Origin: Lyngbya aestuarii BL J
Lineage (GTDB): Bacteria; Cyanobacteriota; Cyanobacteriia; Cyanobacteriales; Microcoleaceae
Length of the DNA: 64,000 nt
Assembly: GCF_000478195.2 (NCBI RefSeq)
Contig: NZ_AUZM01000024.1
Coordinates: 1 to 64,000, forward strand
Direction: 5' to 3'
Below are positions 15,459 through 25,468 of the stretch, piece by piece. A program made the translations under genes and the position numbers. Each line of letters begins with the position of its first letter. The first letter of the stretch is position 1. The notes beneath the pieces are model-generated. The model was not told where the DNA came from, searched no databases, and saw nothing but the letters and a program-made list of their open reading frames with translations.

Positions 15459-16100
15459 ATGTTGAAGCGACTCATTGTAGGGTTAATTAGCGTCACACTT
15501 CTGTTTCAGAGTTTAGTATTCAGCAGTCCAGTTTATGCGAGTCCAGTCATTACTACTGAAAACTCTCAAGCAGTCTATGAAATTCCCTTCTCAGATACAA
15601 TACTCTTTTATAAGAAGCTCAATCAAGCTTTGAATTCAAACGAAGCGATTGTAATTCAAACTGATTTTAAGAGTTATGAAGAGTTTCCACAAAAGTTGAA
15701 AAAGATTGTTAAAATTGATGACCCAAGTGATTCTATGGATACAGTTGCTTCTACTCCAGGAGGGACAGCAACTACTCTCTTAATTGGGGGTGCTGCTGTA
15801 TTCGGAGCTGCTACTGGTTTAATTTTACCTCTTATTGGAGTAACTGGTGCTGCTAGCTTAATTGCATCTGGAGAAGTTGATAACCATGCACTAAACTTTA
15901 TGATCTCCACAGCTACAGGAGCAGTAGTGGGAGGTGCAATAGGCGCACTTCCAGGCGGTATTCTTGCTCTCCCGGCTGCTGGGGTAGGTGCTGGTGCTGG
16001 TGCTATGTTCTCATTAGTATCTCAAGCATTCAGCGACTCTACTCGTCAATTTTTTCTAATAGATGGAGTTGATAGAAAAATCCAAATTGTTATTGCGTAA
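15459..16100 (+). CDS. Secreted glycine-zipper-like protein inside the urease cluster
   Basis: The 213-residue product has a clear signal peptide (Lys/Arg start, hydrophobic core, likely cleavage after VYAS at about 28). A polar region of about 80 residues follows (IPFSDTILFYKKLNQAL), then long Gly/Ala-rich hydrophobic segments (about 100-190) with patterns such as GGAAVFGAATG and AGVGAGAGAMF, like glycine zippers. Glycine-zipper proteins insert into or bridge membranes, so a periplasmic or outer-membrane-associated role is possible. It resembles no urease or nickel-transport subunit I know. It sits between ureG and ureD with about 175 bases before it, which suggests an insertion into the cluster with its own promoter. 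Function unknown. Confidence 0.6.
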   Translation: MLKRLIVGLISVTLLFQSLVFSSPVYASPVITTENSQAVYEIPFSDTILFYKKLNQALNSNEAIVIQTDFKSYEEFPQKLKKIVKIDDPSDSMDTVASTPGGTATTLLIGGAAVFGAATGLILPLIGVTGAASLIASGEVDNHALNFMISTATGAVVGGAIGALPGGILALPAAGVGAGAGAMFSLVSQAFSDSTRQFFLIDGVDRKIQIVIA

Positions 16101-16253
16101 GCAGACTTTGCTTGCTAAACTTCAATAAATTAGAAATAATATTCTAGAGGTAGGTTAAAGCTTTAATCTACTTTATTTATTTTGGGGTTAAATTTTCAAA
16201 ACTTATCCAACTTCATCTATAATAACTGGGTCGAACCAGAGTTAAACATTCTA

Positions 16254-17096
16254 ATGACCCCTGAAAAATTAACGGGATGGCAAGGAATTCTGCGGTTAAA
16301 ATACGCCAAAGATAACAATTCAACAAAACTAATAGAAACCTATAGCCAAACTCCCCTAAAAATTCAACGTTCATTTTATCCCGAAGGAAAAGAGATTTGT
16401 CATAACGTAATCTTACATACAGGCGGAGGAATAGTTGGAGGCGATCGCCTGTTACAAGAAATTCATTTACAACCCCAAACCCAAGCCGTCATTACCACTG
16501 CATCCGCTAGTAAAATCTATCGCAGTAGCGGAAAACAAGCCAAACAAACGATTAACATTCAAGTAAATTCAGACGCTTTTTGTGAATATTTACCCCGAGA
16601 AACTATTGTTTTTAATGGGGCAATTTATCGCCAAGATTTATACGTTGAACTCAGTGAAAATGCGACGTGGTTAGGATGGGAAATAACCCGGTTTGGACGC
16701 ACCGCCAGAGGCGAACAATTCACCGAAGGAGAATGGCGATCTTGTACCGAAATTTGGCAAAATGAAAAGCCATTATGGATAGATCGTCAGTGGCTACCTG
16801 CGAATGCAGAAATTCTCACCAGTCCTCACGGTTTGGCGGGACAAGCGGTGGTTGGAAGTTTGGCTTGGGTTGGACATTCTGTTTCTGAAGAAATGCTAAA
16901 AGAAATTCGACAATTGTGGAATCCACAGGACACTTTAGGAGAAGCCGGAGTCACTCAACTTTTATCAGGTTTGTTGTGTCGTTATCGCGGAAATACCACC
17001 CAAGAGGTGATAAACTGGTTTACGAATGTTTGGCAATATATCCGCCAAAACCATCAGGGACGAGTCATCACTCAGCCCCGAGTTTGGAAGATTTAA
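16254..17096 (+). CDS. ureD: Urease accessory protein UreD
   Basis: UreD binds apo-urease and recruits UreF and UreG for nickel insertion. I chose ATG 16254 (MTPEKLTGWQG), which places the conserved WxG about 10 residues from the start as in cyanobacterial orthologs; a TTG at 16182 would add 24 poorly matching residues. Family motifs are visible: PLKIQRSFYPEG, HTGGGIVGGDRL, TTASASKIYRS and GWEITRFGR. The product is about 280 residues, normal length. It is followed by ureA after 24 bases. A HIP1 octamer lies inside the gene. Confidence 0.92.
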   Translation: MTPEKLTGWQGILRLKYAKDNNSTKLIETYSQTPLKIQRSFYPEGKEICHNVILHTGGGIVGGDRLLQEIHLQPQTQAVITTASASKIYRSSGKQAKQTINIQVNSDAFCEYLPRETIVFNGAIYRQDLYVELSENATWLGWEITRFGRTARGEQFTEGEWRSCTEIWQNEKPLWIDRQWLPANAEILTSPHGLAGQAVVGSLAWVGHSVSEEMLKEIRQLWNPQDTLGEAGVTQLLSGLLCRYRGNTTQEVINWFTNVWQYIRQNHQGRVITQPRVWKI

Positions 17097-17120
17097 CTCA
17101 AAATAAGGTGTGCAGAAATT

Positions 17121-17423
17121 ATGCAATTAACGCCTCAAGAAAAAGACAAACTATTGATTTTTACAGCCGGATTACTTGCTGAAAGACGTAAAGATAAAGG
17201 CTTGAAACTTAACTATCCCGAAGCCGTTGCCTATCTGTCTGCGGCGATTTTAGAAGGGGCGAGAGAAGGGCGAACTGTTGCCGAATTAATGAGTTATGGT
17301 AAAACCTTATTAACCCGTGATGAGGTGATGGAGGGTATACCGGAAATGGTCGAAGAAGTGCAAGTCGAAGCCACTTTTCCAGATGGCACAAAGTTAGTAA
17401 CCATTCACAATCCGATCATTTAA
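17121..17423 (+). CDS. ureA: Urease gamma subunit
   Basis: UreA is the smallest structural subunit of urease, which hydrolyses urea to ammonia and carbamate. The 100-residue product carries the conserved [14 protein letters not shown] start, the [21 protein letters not shown] segment (shown here in part) and [16 protein letters not shown]. Length is exactly that of the family. It is directly followed by ureB (40 bases). Confidence 0.97.
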   Translation: MQLTPQEKDKLLIFTAGLLAERRKDKGLKLNYPEAVAYLSAAILEGAREGRTVAELMSYGKTLLTRDEVMEGIPEMVEEVQVEATFPDGTKLVTIHNPII

Positions 17424-17463
17424 AATAGTAAGATTATCCCTATATTTTTAGAGAAAAATAGTT

Positions 17464-17769
17464 ATGATTCCAGGTGAAATTTTTGTAAAAGAAGGCGAAA
17501 TTGAACTGAATTCGGGTCGGACTACCCGAAGAATAAAAGTGTCGAATACAGGAGATCGTCCTATTCAAGTCGGTTCTCATTTTCATTTCTACGAGGTGAA
17601 CACCGCCCTAGAATTTGAACGAGAACAAACCAAAGGAATGCGATTGAATATTCCGGCTGGAACAGCGGTTCGGTTTGAACCCGGAGATGAACGAGAAATT
17701 GAATTAGTTTCTCTGGCTGGAAGTCGTCAGGTCTATGGATTGAATGGGAAAATAAACGGTCAACTTTGA
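17464..17769 (+). CDS. ureB: Urease beta subunit
   Basis: UreB packs against UreA and UreC in the urease trimer. The 101-residue product begins [19 protein letters not shown], and contains [19 protein letters not shown] and [20 protein letters not shown], all diagnostic for the family. Length is normal. AGAGAAAA precedes the start. The expected next gene is ureC, but a Coq4-family gene lies between them, 24 bases after ureB and 26 bases before ureC. Confidence 0.97.
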   Translation: MIPGEIFVKEGEIELNSGRTTRRIKVSNTGDRPIQVGSHFHFYEVNTALEFEREQTKGMRLNIPAGTAVRFEPGDEREIELVSLAGSRQVYGLNGKINGQL

Positions 17770-17793
17770 GGTAAAGTTACAACCCAGAAAACT

Positions 17794-18468
17794 ATGTTAT
17801 TTCGAGAATTACAAAGTCTCAATATAGATTTTTTTCAGACTGCAAAAGGATTCATTAACCTTCTTCGAGATCCGGGTCAGACCGAATCAGTGCATGATAT
17901 TGAAGATGGTTTGCGTCAAGCCAAATATACTCAAGTTGCGATAGAATATATCCAGTCTCAACCGGGAGTTAAACCCTTAGTTGAAGAACGCTATTTAGCC
18001 CCACCTCCCAACTTAGACTCCTTGTTAGAATTACCCTCAAATTCTCTCGGATATACTTATGCTTCCTACCTCACCAAAGAAGGATTTGACCCGAACTTTT
18101 ATCGCACGCTAAACATCGAAGATGATACAACTTATATCATGTTGAGACTGCGCCAAACTCATGATATTTGGCATCTAATTACTGGATTTAGTACCGATGT
18201 TGTGGGAGAATTAGGATTACAAGCTTTTATCCTCGCCCAAACTCGCAGACCGATGGCGATCGTGTTGTTAGCAGGAGGACTGTTAAGGGCGTTAATTAAA
18301 TCTCCCGAAGAAATGGAAAAATTATTAGATCGGATCGCCGTTGGGTATAGAATGGGAGCAAAAGCTAAACCCTTCCTCGCTCAAAAATGGGAAGAAAATT
18401 GGGAAAAACCGATCTCCCAATGGAGAAGGGAATTAGGAGTCGAACTGGCTGAAGTTTATACTCCGTAA
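17794..18468 (+). CDS. Coq4-family protein between ureB and ureC
   Basis: The 224-residue product belongs to the Coq4 (ubiquinone biosynthesis) family. The key metal motif HDxxH-x11-E is intact: His123, Asp124, His127 and Glu139 within HDIWHLITGF and GELGLQAF. In mitochondria Coq4 removes C1 from the quinone ring and organises the CoQ complex. Cyanobacteria make plastoquinone, so the substrate here must differ or the protein has been repurposed. Tight spacing to ureB and ureC on both sides indicates one operon. A metal-binding helper tied to urease is a tempting guess but nothing in the sequence proves it. Confidence 0.85.
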   Translation: MLFRELQSLNIDFFQTAKGFINLLRDPGQTESVHDIEDGLRQAKYTQVAIEYIQSQPGVKPLVEERYLAPPPNLDSLLELPSNSLGYTYASYLTKEGFDPNFYRTLNIEDDTTYIMLRLRQTHDIWHLITGFSTDVVGELGLQAFILAQTRRPMAIVLLAGGLLRALIKSPEEMEKLLDRIAVGYRMGAKAKPFLAQKWEENWEKPISQWRRELGVELAEVYTP

Positions 18469-18494
18469 ACCGCAATTAATTAGGGGAATTCGTG

Positions 18495-20213
18495 ATGAGT
18501 TATCGAATGGATCGTCGCGCCTACGCAGAAACTTTTGGCCCAACTGTTGGCGATCGCATTCGCCTCGCCGATACCGAATTAATCATCGAAGTCGAAGAAG
18601 ATTACACCACCTACGGGGATGAAGTCAAATTTGGGGGCGGAAAAGTCATCCGAGATGGGATGGGACAGTCTCCCATTTCTCGCGAAGAAGGCGCTGTTGA
18701 TCTCGTCATCACGAATGCCTTAATTTTAGATTATTGGGGCATTATTAAAGCTGATATTGGCATCAAAGACGGCAAAATTTTTAAAATAGGAAAAGCGGGA
18801 AATCCCTATATTCAAGACAACGTTAATATTATTATCGGTCCGGCTACCGAAGCCATTGCCGGGGAAGGAATGATCCTCACCGCCGGCGGAATTGATAGCC
18901 ATATTCACTTTATTTGCCCTCAACAAATCGAAACCGCAATTGCATCAGGAATTACCACGATGATCGGGGGAGGAACTGGCCCCGCGACCGGAACAAATGC
19001 CACCACTTGTACACCCGGATCTTGGAATATTTATCGAATGTTACAAGCGGCAGATGCTTTCCCAATCAATTTAGGGTTTTTAGGAAAGGGAAATAGTGCC
19101 AAACCGGAAGGATTAATTGAACAAATTGTTGCGGGTGCTTTAGGCTTAAAATTACATGAAGATTGGGGAACAACACCTGCCGCAATTGATACTTGTTTAA
19201 ATGTTGCCGATGAATATGATGTTCAAGTTGCCATTCATACCGATACTTTAAATGAAGCGGGATTTGTGGAAACGACTATTTCCGCTTTTAAAAATCGAGT
19301 TATTCATACTTATCATACCGAAGGCGCTGGGGGAGGACACGCCCCCGATATTATCAAAGTTTGTGGTCAACAAAATGTCTTACCCTCCTCAACAAACCCG
19401 ACTCGCCCTTATACGGTTAACACCTTAGAAGAACATCTCGATATGTTGATGGTTTGTCATCATTTAGATCGAAATATTCCCGAAGATGTTGCCTTTGCAG
19501 AGTCAAGAATTCGCCGTGAAACTATCGCCGCAGAGGATATTTTACACGATTTGGGTGCTTTTAGTATGATTGCCTCTGACTCCCAAGCAATGGGACGAGT
19601 GGGAGAAACAATTATTAGAACTTGGCAAACTGCCCATAAAATGAAAGTACAAAGAGGGCTACTTTGTTCGCCTGAAAATACTCAAGAAACCCACGATAAT
19701 TTTAGGGCTAAACGTTATATTGCTAAGTATACCATTAACCCCGCAATTACTCATGGAATTTCTGATTATGTGGGTTCAGTTGAAGAAGGAAAATTAGCGG
19801 ATTTATGTTTGTGGAAACCCGCTTTTTTTGGCGTTAAACCGGAGATTGTTATCAAAGGCGGATTCATTGCTTGGTCACAAATGGGCGATGCAAATGCTAG
19901 TATTCCCACGCCTCAACCTGTTCATATGCGCCCCATGTTTGGCAGTTTTGGCGGGGCGATGACTGCCACTTCTTTGACCTTTGTTTCTCAGGCGGCTGTA
20001 GAAGCTGGAATCAAGGAAAAAATTGGTTTACAAAAACCCACGGTTGCCGTCAAAAATACCCGAAATTTAACTAAAGCAGATATGAAACTTAATAATGCGT
20101 TACCCCAAATGGAAGTCGATCCCGAAACCTACGAAGTTCGCGCCGATGGTGAACTTTTAGTCTGTGAACCTGCGGAAAGTTTACCAATGGCACAACGTTA
20201 TTTTTTATTCTAA
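18495..20213 (+). CDS. ureC: Urease alpha subunit (catalytic)
   Basis: UreC carries the dinickel centre that hydrolyses urea. I take ATG 18495, with AGGGGAA 8 bases upstream; a GTG at 18492 is in frame. The 572-residue product shows [13 protein letters not shown] (first metal-binding His pair), [14 protein letters not shown], the lysine to be carbamylated (about Lys219) in [34 protein letters not shown] and the flap Cys-His segment MVCHHLD. Nothing is missing. The stop lies 9 bases from the convergent gene on the other strand. Confidence 0.97.
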   Translation: MSYRMDRRAYAETFGPTVGDRIRLADTELIIEVEEDYTTYGDEVKFGGGKVIRDGMGQSPISREEGAVDLVITNALILDYWGIIKADIGIKDGKIFKIGKAGNPYIQDNVNIIIGPATEAIAGEGMILTAGGIDSHIHFICPQQIETAIASGITTMIGGGTGPATGTNATTCTPGSWNIYRMLQAADAFPINLGFLGKGNSAKPEGLIEQIVAGALGLKLHEDWGTTPAAIDTCLNVADEYDVQVAIHTDTLNEAGFVETTISAFKNRVIHTYHTEGAGGGHAPDIIKVCGQQNVLPSSTNPTRPYTVNTLEEHLDMLMVCHHLDRNIPEDVAFAESRIRRETIAAEDILHDLGAFSMIASDSQAMGRVGETIIRTWQTAHKMKVQRGLLCSPENTQETHDNFRAKRYIAKYTINPAITHGISDYVGSVEEGKLADLCLWKPAFFGVKPEIVIKGGFIAWSQMGDANASIPTPQPVHMRPMFGSFGGAMTATSLTFVSQAAVEAGIKEKIGLQKPTVAVKNTRNLTKADMKLNNALPQMEVDPETYEVRADGELLVCEPAESLPMAQRYFLF

Positions 20214-20222
20214 TCACAAAGT

Positions 20223-21803
20223 TTAATTACACTCTATCTTTAAGCTTTGACAATAAGCCTGTCGTTGACTCTCACGACCCAGTTCATCGGTCTTCTTTTC
20301 CCAACTTGATTCAATTTGCAAGATCGCTTCTGATAACGAAATTTCATTATTTAAGACATCCATTAAAATCGGATGTAAAATTTTCTGTTGATAAACCTCA
20401 TACTGAGGAATGTATAAATCTAAGACAATATTCGGATTATTTAAAGATAGATAAATCGCATTCAGGTATTGACTCGCAAGCTGCTTGTTCATACCTGCTT
20501 CTATCCAGGATTGACGGTCAGTTAACTGAGAGATTCTGTAGGGATTAAAGCCTGTTGATGAAGTGATCACATCCAGATTAGATTGTTCAGGCTGACTCAT
20601 ATAGGACAGAAAAGCATAAGCCGCTGAAAGTGTTTTTGCTGGTAAATCATTATTCACCGTCCCGACCCAACCCCCCAAAGCGGCATAGGGTGCATAATTA
20701 ATCCCTTCTTCGCTATAGGGACAAATCGACTGATTACAGGTAACAAACTGACCTGTTTCTCGGTCTAAAACTTTAGGACTTCCGGGTAAAATAGCTGTTC
20801 CAAATTGGTTTTTTATCGGGGAGTCAGACTTCATTGCTAAAGTCCCTAAATTTCCCCAGTCAATCGTCAAAGCACAACGACCTGAGAGAAAGAGTGACCG
20901 TATTTCCATCACCGAAAGCGTTTCATCTTCGGGTTTTTTTGGCCCATAAGTAGCGGTTTCTTTATAAATGGCTAAAGCCTCTATAAAAGCAGGGTTATTA
21001 ACGAGAGGTTTCATCGTATCCGAATCAAAAAAAGCCCCTTGTTGAGTTCCCTGAGTTTGTAAAAACGAACTCGCCACCGCCCACAACATCCGAGAGTTAG
21101 CCTGGGGAGTTCTCGCTAGACAAGAACCGTAGTCTGCTTCTCCATCATTATTGAGATCCTGGCCGTCCATCTTTCGGGCTAAGTCTAAATATTGATCCCA
21201 AGTTTGCGGAGGAATAATGCCCTGCTGTTCTAAAATATCACTACGATAGTATAAGCTGAGTACCTCTCCATCGAGGGGAATCGCGTAAACTTCACCCTCG
21301 TAAGTGGCATGATATTCTCGAAAAAAGACAGCAATATCTTCCCACTGAATGGCTGAATCGGTTTTAACCCGTTTAGTTAAGTCTTGCAAATACCCATACC
21401 GAACGTAGTCTGCTTTCCACTGGGGAGGAATAATCACCACATCATAATTGTGAATACCTCTCCGGAAATCATTCAAAATTTCTTGATACAGTAGGTCAAA
21501 CGGTGCCGTGATAATTTTAATCTCGACCTCTGTGAGGGCTTCAAATTGAGCCGCGTGATCGATAATGGGTTCTGTGATTCCGTTACCTGGTGTCAGACTC
21601 AATACCGTCAGGGTGACTCCCTTCAAATTGGGATGTGGTGTTGTTTTTTTGAGATCCGAAGACGAATCACTCCGGCTTTCATTTGCGGAAATTCCGTGAC
21701 AAGCAGCGATCGCTAAACTTAAACCAACAGGGAGCCATCGAGTCAATAATTGAGCGATTAGAAATTGTCTAACACTGAGTAGACAATCACTGATCAGCAT
21801 CAT
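20223..21803 (-). CDS. Extracellular solute-binding protein, family 1 (sugar ABC type)
   Basis: The 526-residue product has an N-terminal hydrophobic segment ending AIAACHG (a possible lipobox Cys at about 35) and a mature domain with the family 1 periplasmic-binding fold (YDVVIIPPQWKADYVRYG, VYAIPLDGEVLSLYYRSD, TWDQYLDLARKM). A loop DLNNDGEADYG matches an EF-hand/dockerin calcium loop. Binding proteins of this group take up oligosaccharides or glycerol derivatives. No permease or ATPase genes are adjacent, so it is an orphan that either serves a distant transporter or acts as a sensor. It converges on ureC with only 9 bases between. Confidence 0.85.
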   Translation of the reverse strand: MMLISDCLLSVRQFLIAQLLTRWLPVGLSLAIAACHGISANESRSDSSSDLKKTTPHPNLKGVTLTVLSLTPGNGITEPIIDHAAQFEALTEVEIKIITAPFDLLYQEILNDFRRGIHNYDVVIIPPQWKADYVRYGYLQDLTKRVKTDSAIQWEDIAVFFREYHATYEGEVYAIPLDGEVLSLYYRSDILEQQGIIPPQTWDQYLDLARKMDGQDLNNDGEADYGSCLARTPQANSRMLWAVASSFLQTQGTQQGAFFDSDTMKPLVNNPAFIEALAIYKETATYGPKKPEDETLSVMEIRSLFLSGRCALTIDWGNLGTLAMKSDSPIKNQFGTAILPGSPKVLDRETGQFVTCNQSICPYSEEGINYAPYAALGGWVGTVNNDLPAKTLSAAYAFLSYMSQPEQSNLDVITSSTGFNPYRISQLTDRQSWIEAGMNKQLASQYLNAIYLSLNNPNIVLDLYIPQYEVYQQKILHPILMDVLNNEISLSEAILQIESSWEKKTDELGRESQRQAYCQSLKIECN

Positions 21804-22038
21804 AAACTTTAGTCCTTCTATCTATAATTGAGAACACTGAATTAAGCACCCTTGATTCAGTCTGACTCTAACAAACCATAGTCTTGTCAATTGGTCAATT
21901 AGAATCTTCCCAGATTGAAACAAATTTGGCTAATCGAACAGTTTTTATAAATTTGTAAAAACTCTACTTGTAGAATAGCATTTTTATTCAGTTTAGTGTA
22001 TAAACTCAATATTTTAATTATAGAACCAACCCCAGGAT

Positions 22039-23784
22039 ATGGATCATCCATTGAGTCATAATAAATGTGATTTTTTGATAATATTTATTTTTTTATGGGC
22101 AACAGGGGTTTCACAGTCTATGACTTCTCCTCTTATGGCTGCATCACCTCTACTAACTCAAAATTCTTATCCTCAACCCGTCCCTCCTGATCCGCCAATT
22201 CCTGAACCTCAATTCCCTCCTGCCCTCCCCCCTCCCGAGGAACTTATGCCCTCTCCAACCCCCGATTCTCCCCCCACAGAACCCAATGTAGAACAATCAC
22301 AAACCCGGGTCATTAAACAATTTATTTTTCAAGGCAATACCGCCTTTTCTAATCAAGAATTAGCCGCAGTCACTCAATCTTTTCTCAATCGTCCGATTAC
22401 ATTTGCTGAACTTTTGCAAGCCCGTTCGGCAGTCACAGATTTATATGTGAGCAACGGTTATATTACTTCTGGAGCATTAATTCCTCCCCAAACCTTAGAA
22501 GCAGGAGTTGTCAAAATTCAAATTGTTGAAGGCGAAATTGCAGAATTAAATATTACCGGAACTGGACGCTTAAACTCTAATTATGTTCGCTCTCGACTCG
22601 AAAAAGCAATCTCAAAACCACTCAATCAAAATCATCTTTTAGAAGCTCTACAACTGCTGCAATTAAACCCAGTAATTTCCACCATTTCGGCTGAACTATC
22701 GGCAGGAATTCGTCCCGGTGAAAGCATTCTCAATGTTGAATTTCAAACCGCCGATACATTTACAGTTAAAGCATTTAGTGATAATAGTCGCCCCCCCAGT
22801 GTCGGTACGTTTCGGCGAGGAATAGAAGTGATCGAAGGGAATGTATTCGGGCAAGGAGATCGCTTTAATGTAGTTTATAGTAATACCGACGGCAGTGATA
22901 TTGTTGATCTTACTTATGATTTTCCGATTAATTCTCGTAATGGAACGCTCGGAGTTTACTTCAACTATACCGATAGTCAAGTCATTGAACAGCCCTTTGA
23001 AGATCTCAATATTGAAGCCAATAGTTACACCTATGAATTTCGCTACCGCCAACCGATTATTCAAACCCCTCAACAAGAACTTACTTTAGGTTTAGCCCTA
23101 ACTCGTCGAGAAACAGATACCTCTATTTTGGGAGTCGGTTTTCCCCTATCACGCGGGGCAGAAAATAACGGAGAAACTCGTTTATCAATCATACGATTTT
23201 ATCAAGAATATGTTCATCGAGGGGCAAAACAGGTGTTAGCAGCGCGATCGCAATTTAGTTTAGGAGTCGGGGCATTAAATGCCACCATTAATAACAATGA
23301 CGAACCCGATAGTCGATATTTAGCCTGGCGAGGACAGGCGCAGTGGTTGCGATTATTGGCACCCGATACAGTATTATTAGTCCGATCAGATATTCAACTC
23401 TCCAATGAAGAATTAATTCCCCTCGAACAGATCGGGCTAGGGGGATTTGAAACCGTACGAGGATATCGTCAGGATTTTTTACTGCGGGATAATGCCGCAT
23501 TTGCTTCAGTGGAGTTACGCTACCCTTTGCTGCGAACTTCCAATGGTGAAGGAGTGTTACAATTAACTCCCTTTGTCGATCTGGGTCGGGCTTGGAATGC
23601 CAACTCAGACTTAGAGATCGACTCTAGAACATTATTTTCGGTTGGTTTGGGTTTGCGTTGGCAATACAGCGATCGCCTGACCTTAAAGCTTGACTGGGGA
23701 ATTCCGCTCACCGATATTGATTCAGGGGAACGAACTTTACAAGAAAATGGGATCTACTTTTCTATCGATTGGAATCTATTGTAA
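22039..23784 (+). CDS. TpsB-type outer-membrane transporter (ShlB/FhaC family)
   Basis: This 581-residue protein should sit in the outer membrane and export a large partner protein. It has a signal-like N-terminus, a Pro-rich segment (about 50-90), a POTRA region (KQFIFQGNTAFSNQEL then GYITSGALIPPQ, about 93-230), and a 16-strand barrel with the signature VRGYRQDFLLRDNA near residue 472 and a final strand ending in Trp-Asn-Leu-Leu. No TpsA substrate with a haemagglutinin-activity domain is in the window. Similar cyanobacterial proteins exist without a linked partner. It converges on the gene ending at 23817. Confidence 0.9.
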   Translation: MDHPLSHNKCDFLIIFIFLWATGVSQSMTSPLMAASPLLTQNSYPQPVPPDPPIPEPQFPPALPPPEELMPSPTPDSPPTEPNVEQSQTRVIKQFIFQGNTAFSNQELAAVTQSFLNRPITFAELLQARSAVTDLYVSNGYITSGALIPPQTLEAGVVKIQIVEGEIAELNITGTGRLNSNYVRSRLEKAISKPLNQNHLLEALQLLQLNPVISTISAELSAGIRPGESILNVEFQTADTFTVKAFSDNSRPPSVGTFRRGIEVIEGNVFGQGDRFNVVYSNTDGSDIVDLTYDFPINSRNGTLGVYFNYTDSQVIEQPFEDLNIEANSYTYEFRYRQPIIQTPQQELTLGLALTRRETDTSILGVGFPLSRGAENNGETRLSIIRFYQEYVHRGAKQVLAARSQFSLGVGALNATINNNDEPDSRYLAWRGQAQWLRLLAPDTVLLVRSDIQLSNEELIPLEQIGLGGFETVRGYRQDFLLRDNAAFASVELRYPLLRTSNGEGVLQLTPFVDLGRAWNANSDLEIDSRTLFSVGLGLRWQYSDRLTLKLDWGIPLTDIDSGERTLQENGIYFSIDWNLL

Positions 23785-23816
23785 ACTCCCCCATATCGCT
23801 ATCCCACCCAACTATT

Positions 23817-24701
23817 CTAATATTCTGTCGAGCGTCGATCATCATTCGTTTGAGACTGTTCATCTGTTGAACGAGATGAAGATTCTTCTGGGTCAGCTTC
23901 AGACTCTTGCAATTCCCAGTCTTCTTCTTCTTCCTCCTGGTCTTGAATTTCCGTTGCCGGAGGTGGAGGCGTAATAATACGATAATCAGCATCATAAACC
24001 GATTCCGATTTTCCAACCCCTGTATCTTCTCCTTCGCGATACCCGTAAGAATACACTGAACCTGACCAAGATTGCTGTTTGGGTTTTTGTTCAACTTCGT
24101 AGTGATCTCGGCGAGAATATTCAGAGTCTAGGTCATTTGAGGATCTTTGCTCAGAAGCTTCAGAAGTCGGTTCGCTATCATCCAAATCAGAAGACCCTTC
24201 CTGCTCTTTCCAGGCAGTTTGAGAAGGTGTAGAATGAATAGATTCTTCTTCATCTAGTCCCCAATCTTCCTCATCCCAAGATTGACGAATGGGTCTGACC
24301 TCTGTTTCCCAATCATCAGTAGCCGAAGTTGTTGAACGGGGAGGGGGTGGAGAATAACCCGTAGAAGTTTTGGTTGTATTGGGAGGATTTTGACCCGCAG
24401 AATAAGAGGATGTGGGTTCAGGTGTAAAACCTGTTGGGGGTTGAACCGGAGGTTTAGGAGAACGAGACGGCGAACTTCTCGCAACCGTAGAACCCGAACC
24501 CGACAACTGAAATAAACCCCAGATCAGCAGCGATAATATTACCCCAACGGAGATCGCCATGACAATCCAAAAAGACAAAGGAAATGCAGGCGACTGAGTA
24601 CCCAAAAAAACCAGGGATACAGACGGAGAAAGATTCTGCGCGACCAGCAAAGCCAGTCCTGCCACAGCAATCAAAAAGATAACTAAATTCGCGACAGACA
24701 T
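23817..24701 (-). CDS. LapA-domain membrane protein with disordered acidic tail
   Basis: The 294-residue product has two N-terminal membrane helices (about 3-22 and 40-66) separated by a short loop containing NLSPSVSLVFLGT, the layout of LapA/DUF1049 proteins. The remaining 220 residues are low-complexity: Pro/Ser-rich, then strongly acidic with many Glu, Asp, Ser and Tyr. The tail should be cytoplasmic and unstructured. LapA-type proteins help assemble envelope complexes in other bacteria; here the role is unknown. It lies upstream of nothing obvious and follows ubiX by 84 bases on the same strand. Confidence 0.7.
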   Translation of the reverse strand: MSVANLVIFLIAVAGLALLVAQNLSPSVSLVFLGTQSPAFPLSFWIVMAISVGVILSLLIWGLFQLSGSGSTVARSSPSRSPKPPVQPPTGFTPEPTSSYSAGQNPPNTTKTSTGYSPPPPRSTTSATDDWETEVRPIRQSWDEEDWGLDEEESIHSTPSQTAWKEQEGSSDLDDSEPTSEASEQRSSNDLDSEYSRRDHYEVEQKPKQQSWSGSVYSYGYREGEDTGVGKSESVYDADYRIITPPPPATEIQDQEEEEEDWELQESEADPEESSSRSTDEQSQTNDDRRSTEY

Positions 24702-24785
24702 GGGTATGATGGGTCAGTTGCTAGGTGTACAGGGTTGGGGCAATTAGGCTTTACTCAGCCGAAAGCGAATCAAATTTCGTCAAAT

Positions 24786-25400
24786 TCAGTCCTCTTTCCA
24801 GCGCTTGATCGGTACACAGTCGATCTCTAGTTGATCGAGAGTACGCGCTACCACAAAGTCTACTAAATCTTCGATGGTTTGAGGTTGATGATACCAAGCC
24901 GGAATCGCCGGAACGATGCGAACCCCTGATTCAGCCAGAGTAGTCAAATTTCGTAAGTGAATCAAACTAAAGGGAGTTTCTCGCGGCACCACAACCAATT
25001 TACGCCCTTCTTTAAGTTGTACATCCGCTGCTCGTTCGAGCAAATCTGAGCTTAATCCATTGGCAAGTTTACTCACGGTACTCATACTACAGGGAATCAC
25101 AACCATTCCCAACGTGCGGAAAGAACCACTGGCGATATTGGCGCCGACATCTTGCCAAGGATGACAACGCAATTGACCTAACTTCGGGACTCCGGCCTGT
25201 TCTCGCCAAAATTCTGTTTGCCCAGACGGATCAGGAGGCATCCGAACATTTTGTTCACTTTGCCAAACAATATAAGCCGATTTGGAAGCGACTAACTCAA
25301 TGGGCAAGTCAGCCTCTAGTAGATATTTTAACGTTCGGACAGCATAAATCAGTCCAGAGGCGCCGCAGACACCAAGAATTAGGGGTTTTTGATCGCTCAT
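24786..25400 (-). CDS. ubiX: Flavin prenyltransferase UbiX
   Basis: UbiX attaches dimethylallyl phosphate to FMN, making the prenylated flavin cofactor for UbiD-type decarboxylases. The 204-residue product has the flavin-binding start LILGVCGASGLIYAVR, the ASGSFRTLGMVVIPCSMSTVSKLANG region (given here as a run of shorter motifs: VVIPCSMST), and the LVVVPRETPFSLIHLRN motif characteristic of UbiX. Length is typical. In cyanobacteria it serves plastoquinone synthesis. It follows rnr on the same strand, 68 bases away. A Coq4-family gene lies 6 kb away, so two quinone-linked families are in the window. Confidence 0.93.
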   Translation of the reverse strand: MSDQKPLILGVCGASGLIYAVRTLKYLLEADLPIELVASKSAYIVWQSEQNVRMPPDPSGQTEFWREQAGVPKLGQLRCHPWQDVGANIASGSFRTLGMVVIPCSMSTVSKLANGLSSDLLERAADVQLKEGRKLVVVPRETPFSLIHLRNLTTLAESGVRIVPAIPAWYHQPQTIEDLVDFVVARTLDQLEIDCVPIKRWKED

Positions 25401-25468
25401 AAGTTCGTTTTGAATTTTGAATTGGAGTCGTAATCAGGCGTTACCTCAAACGACTCCAAACCCATGTT

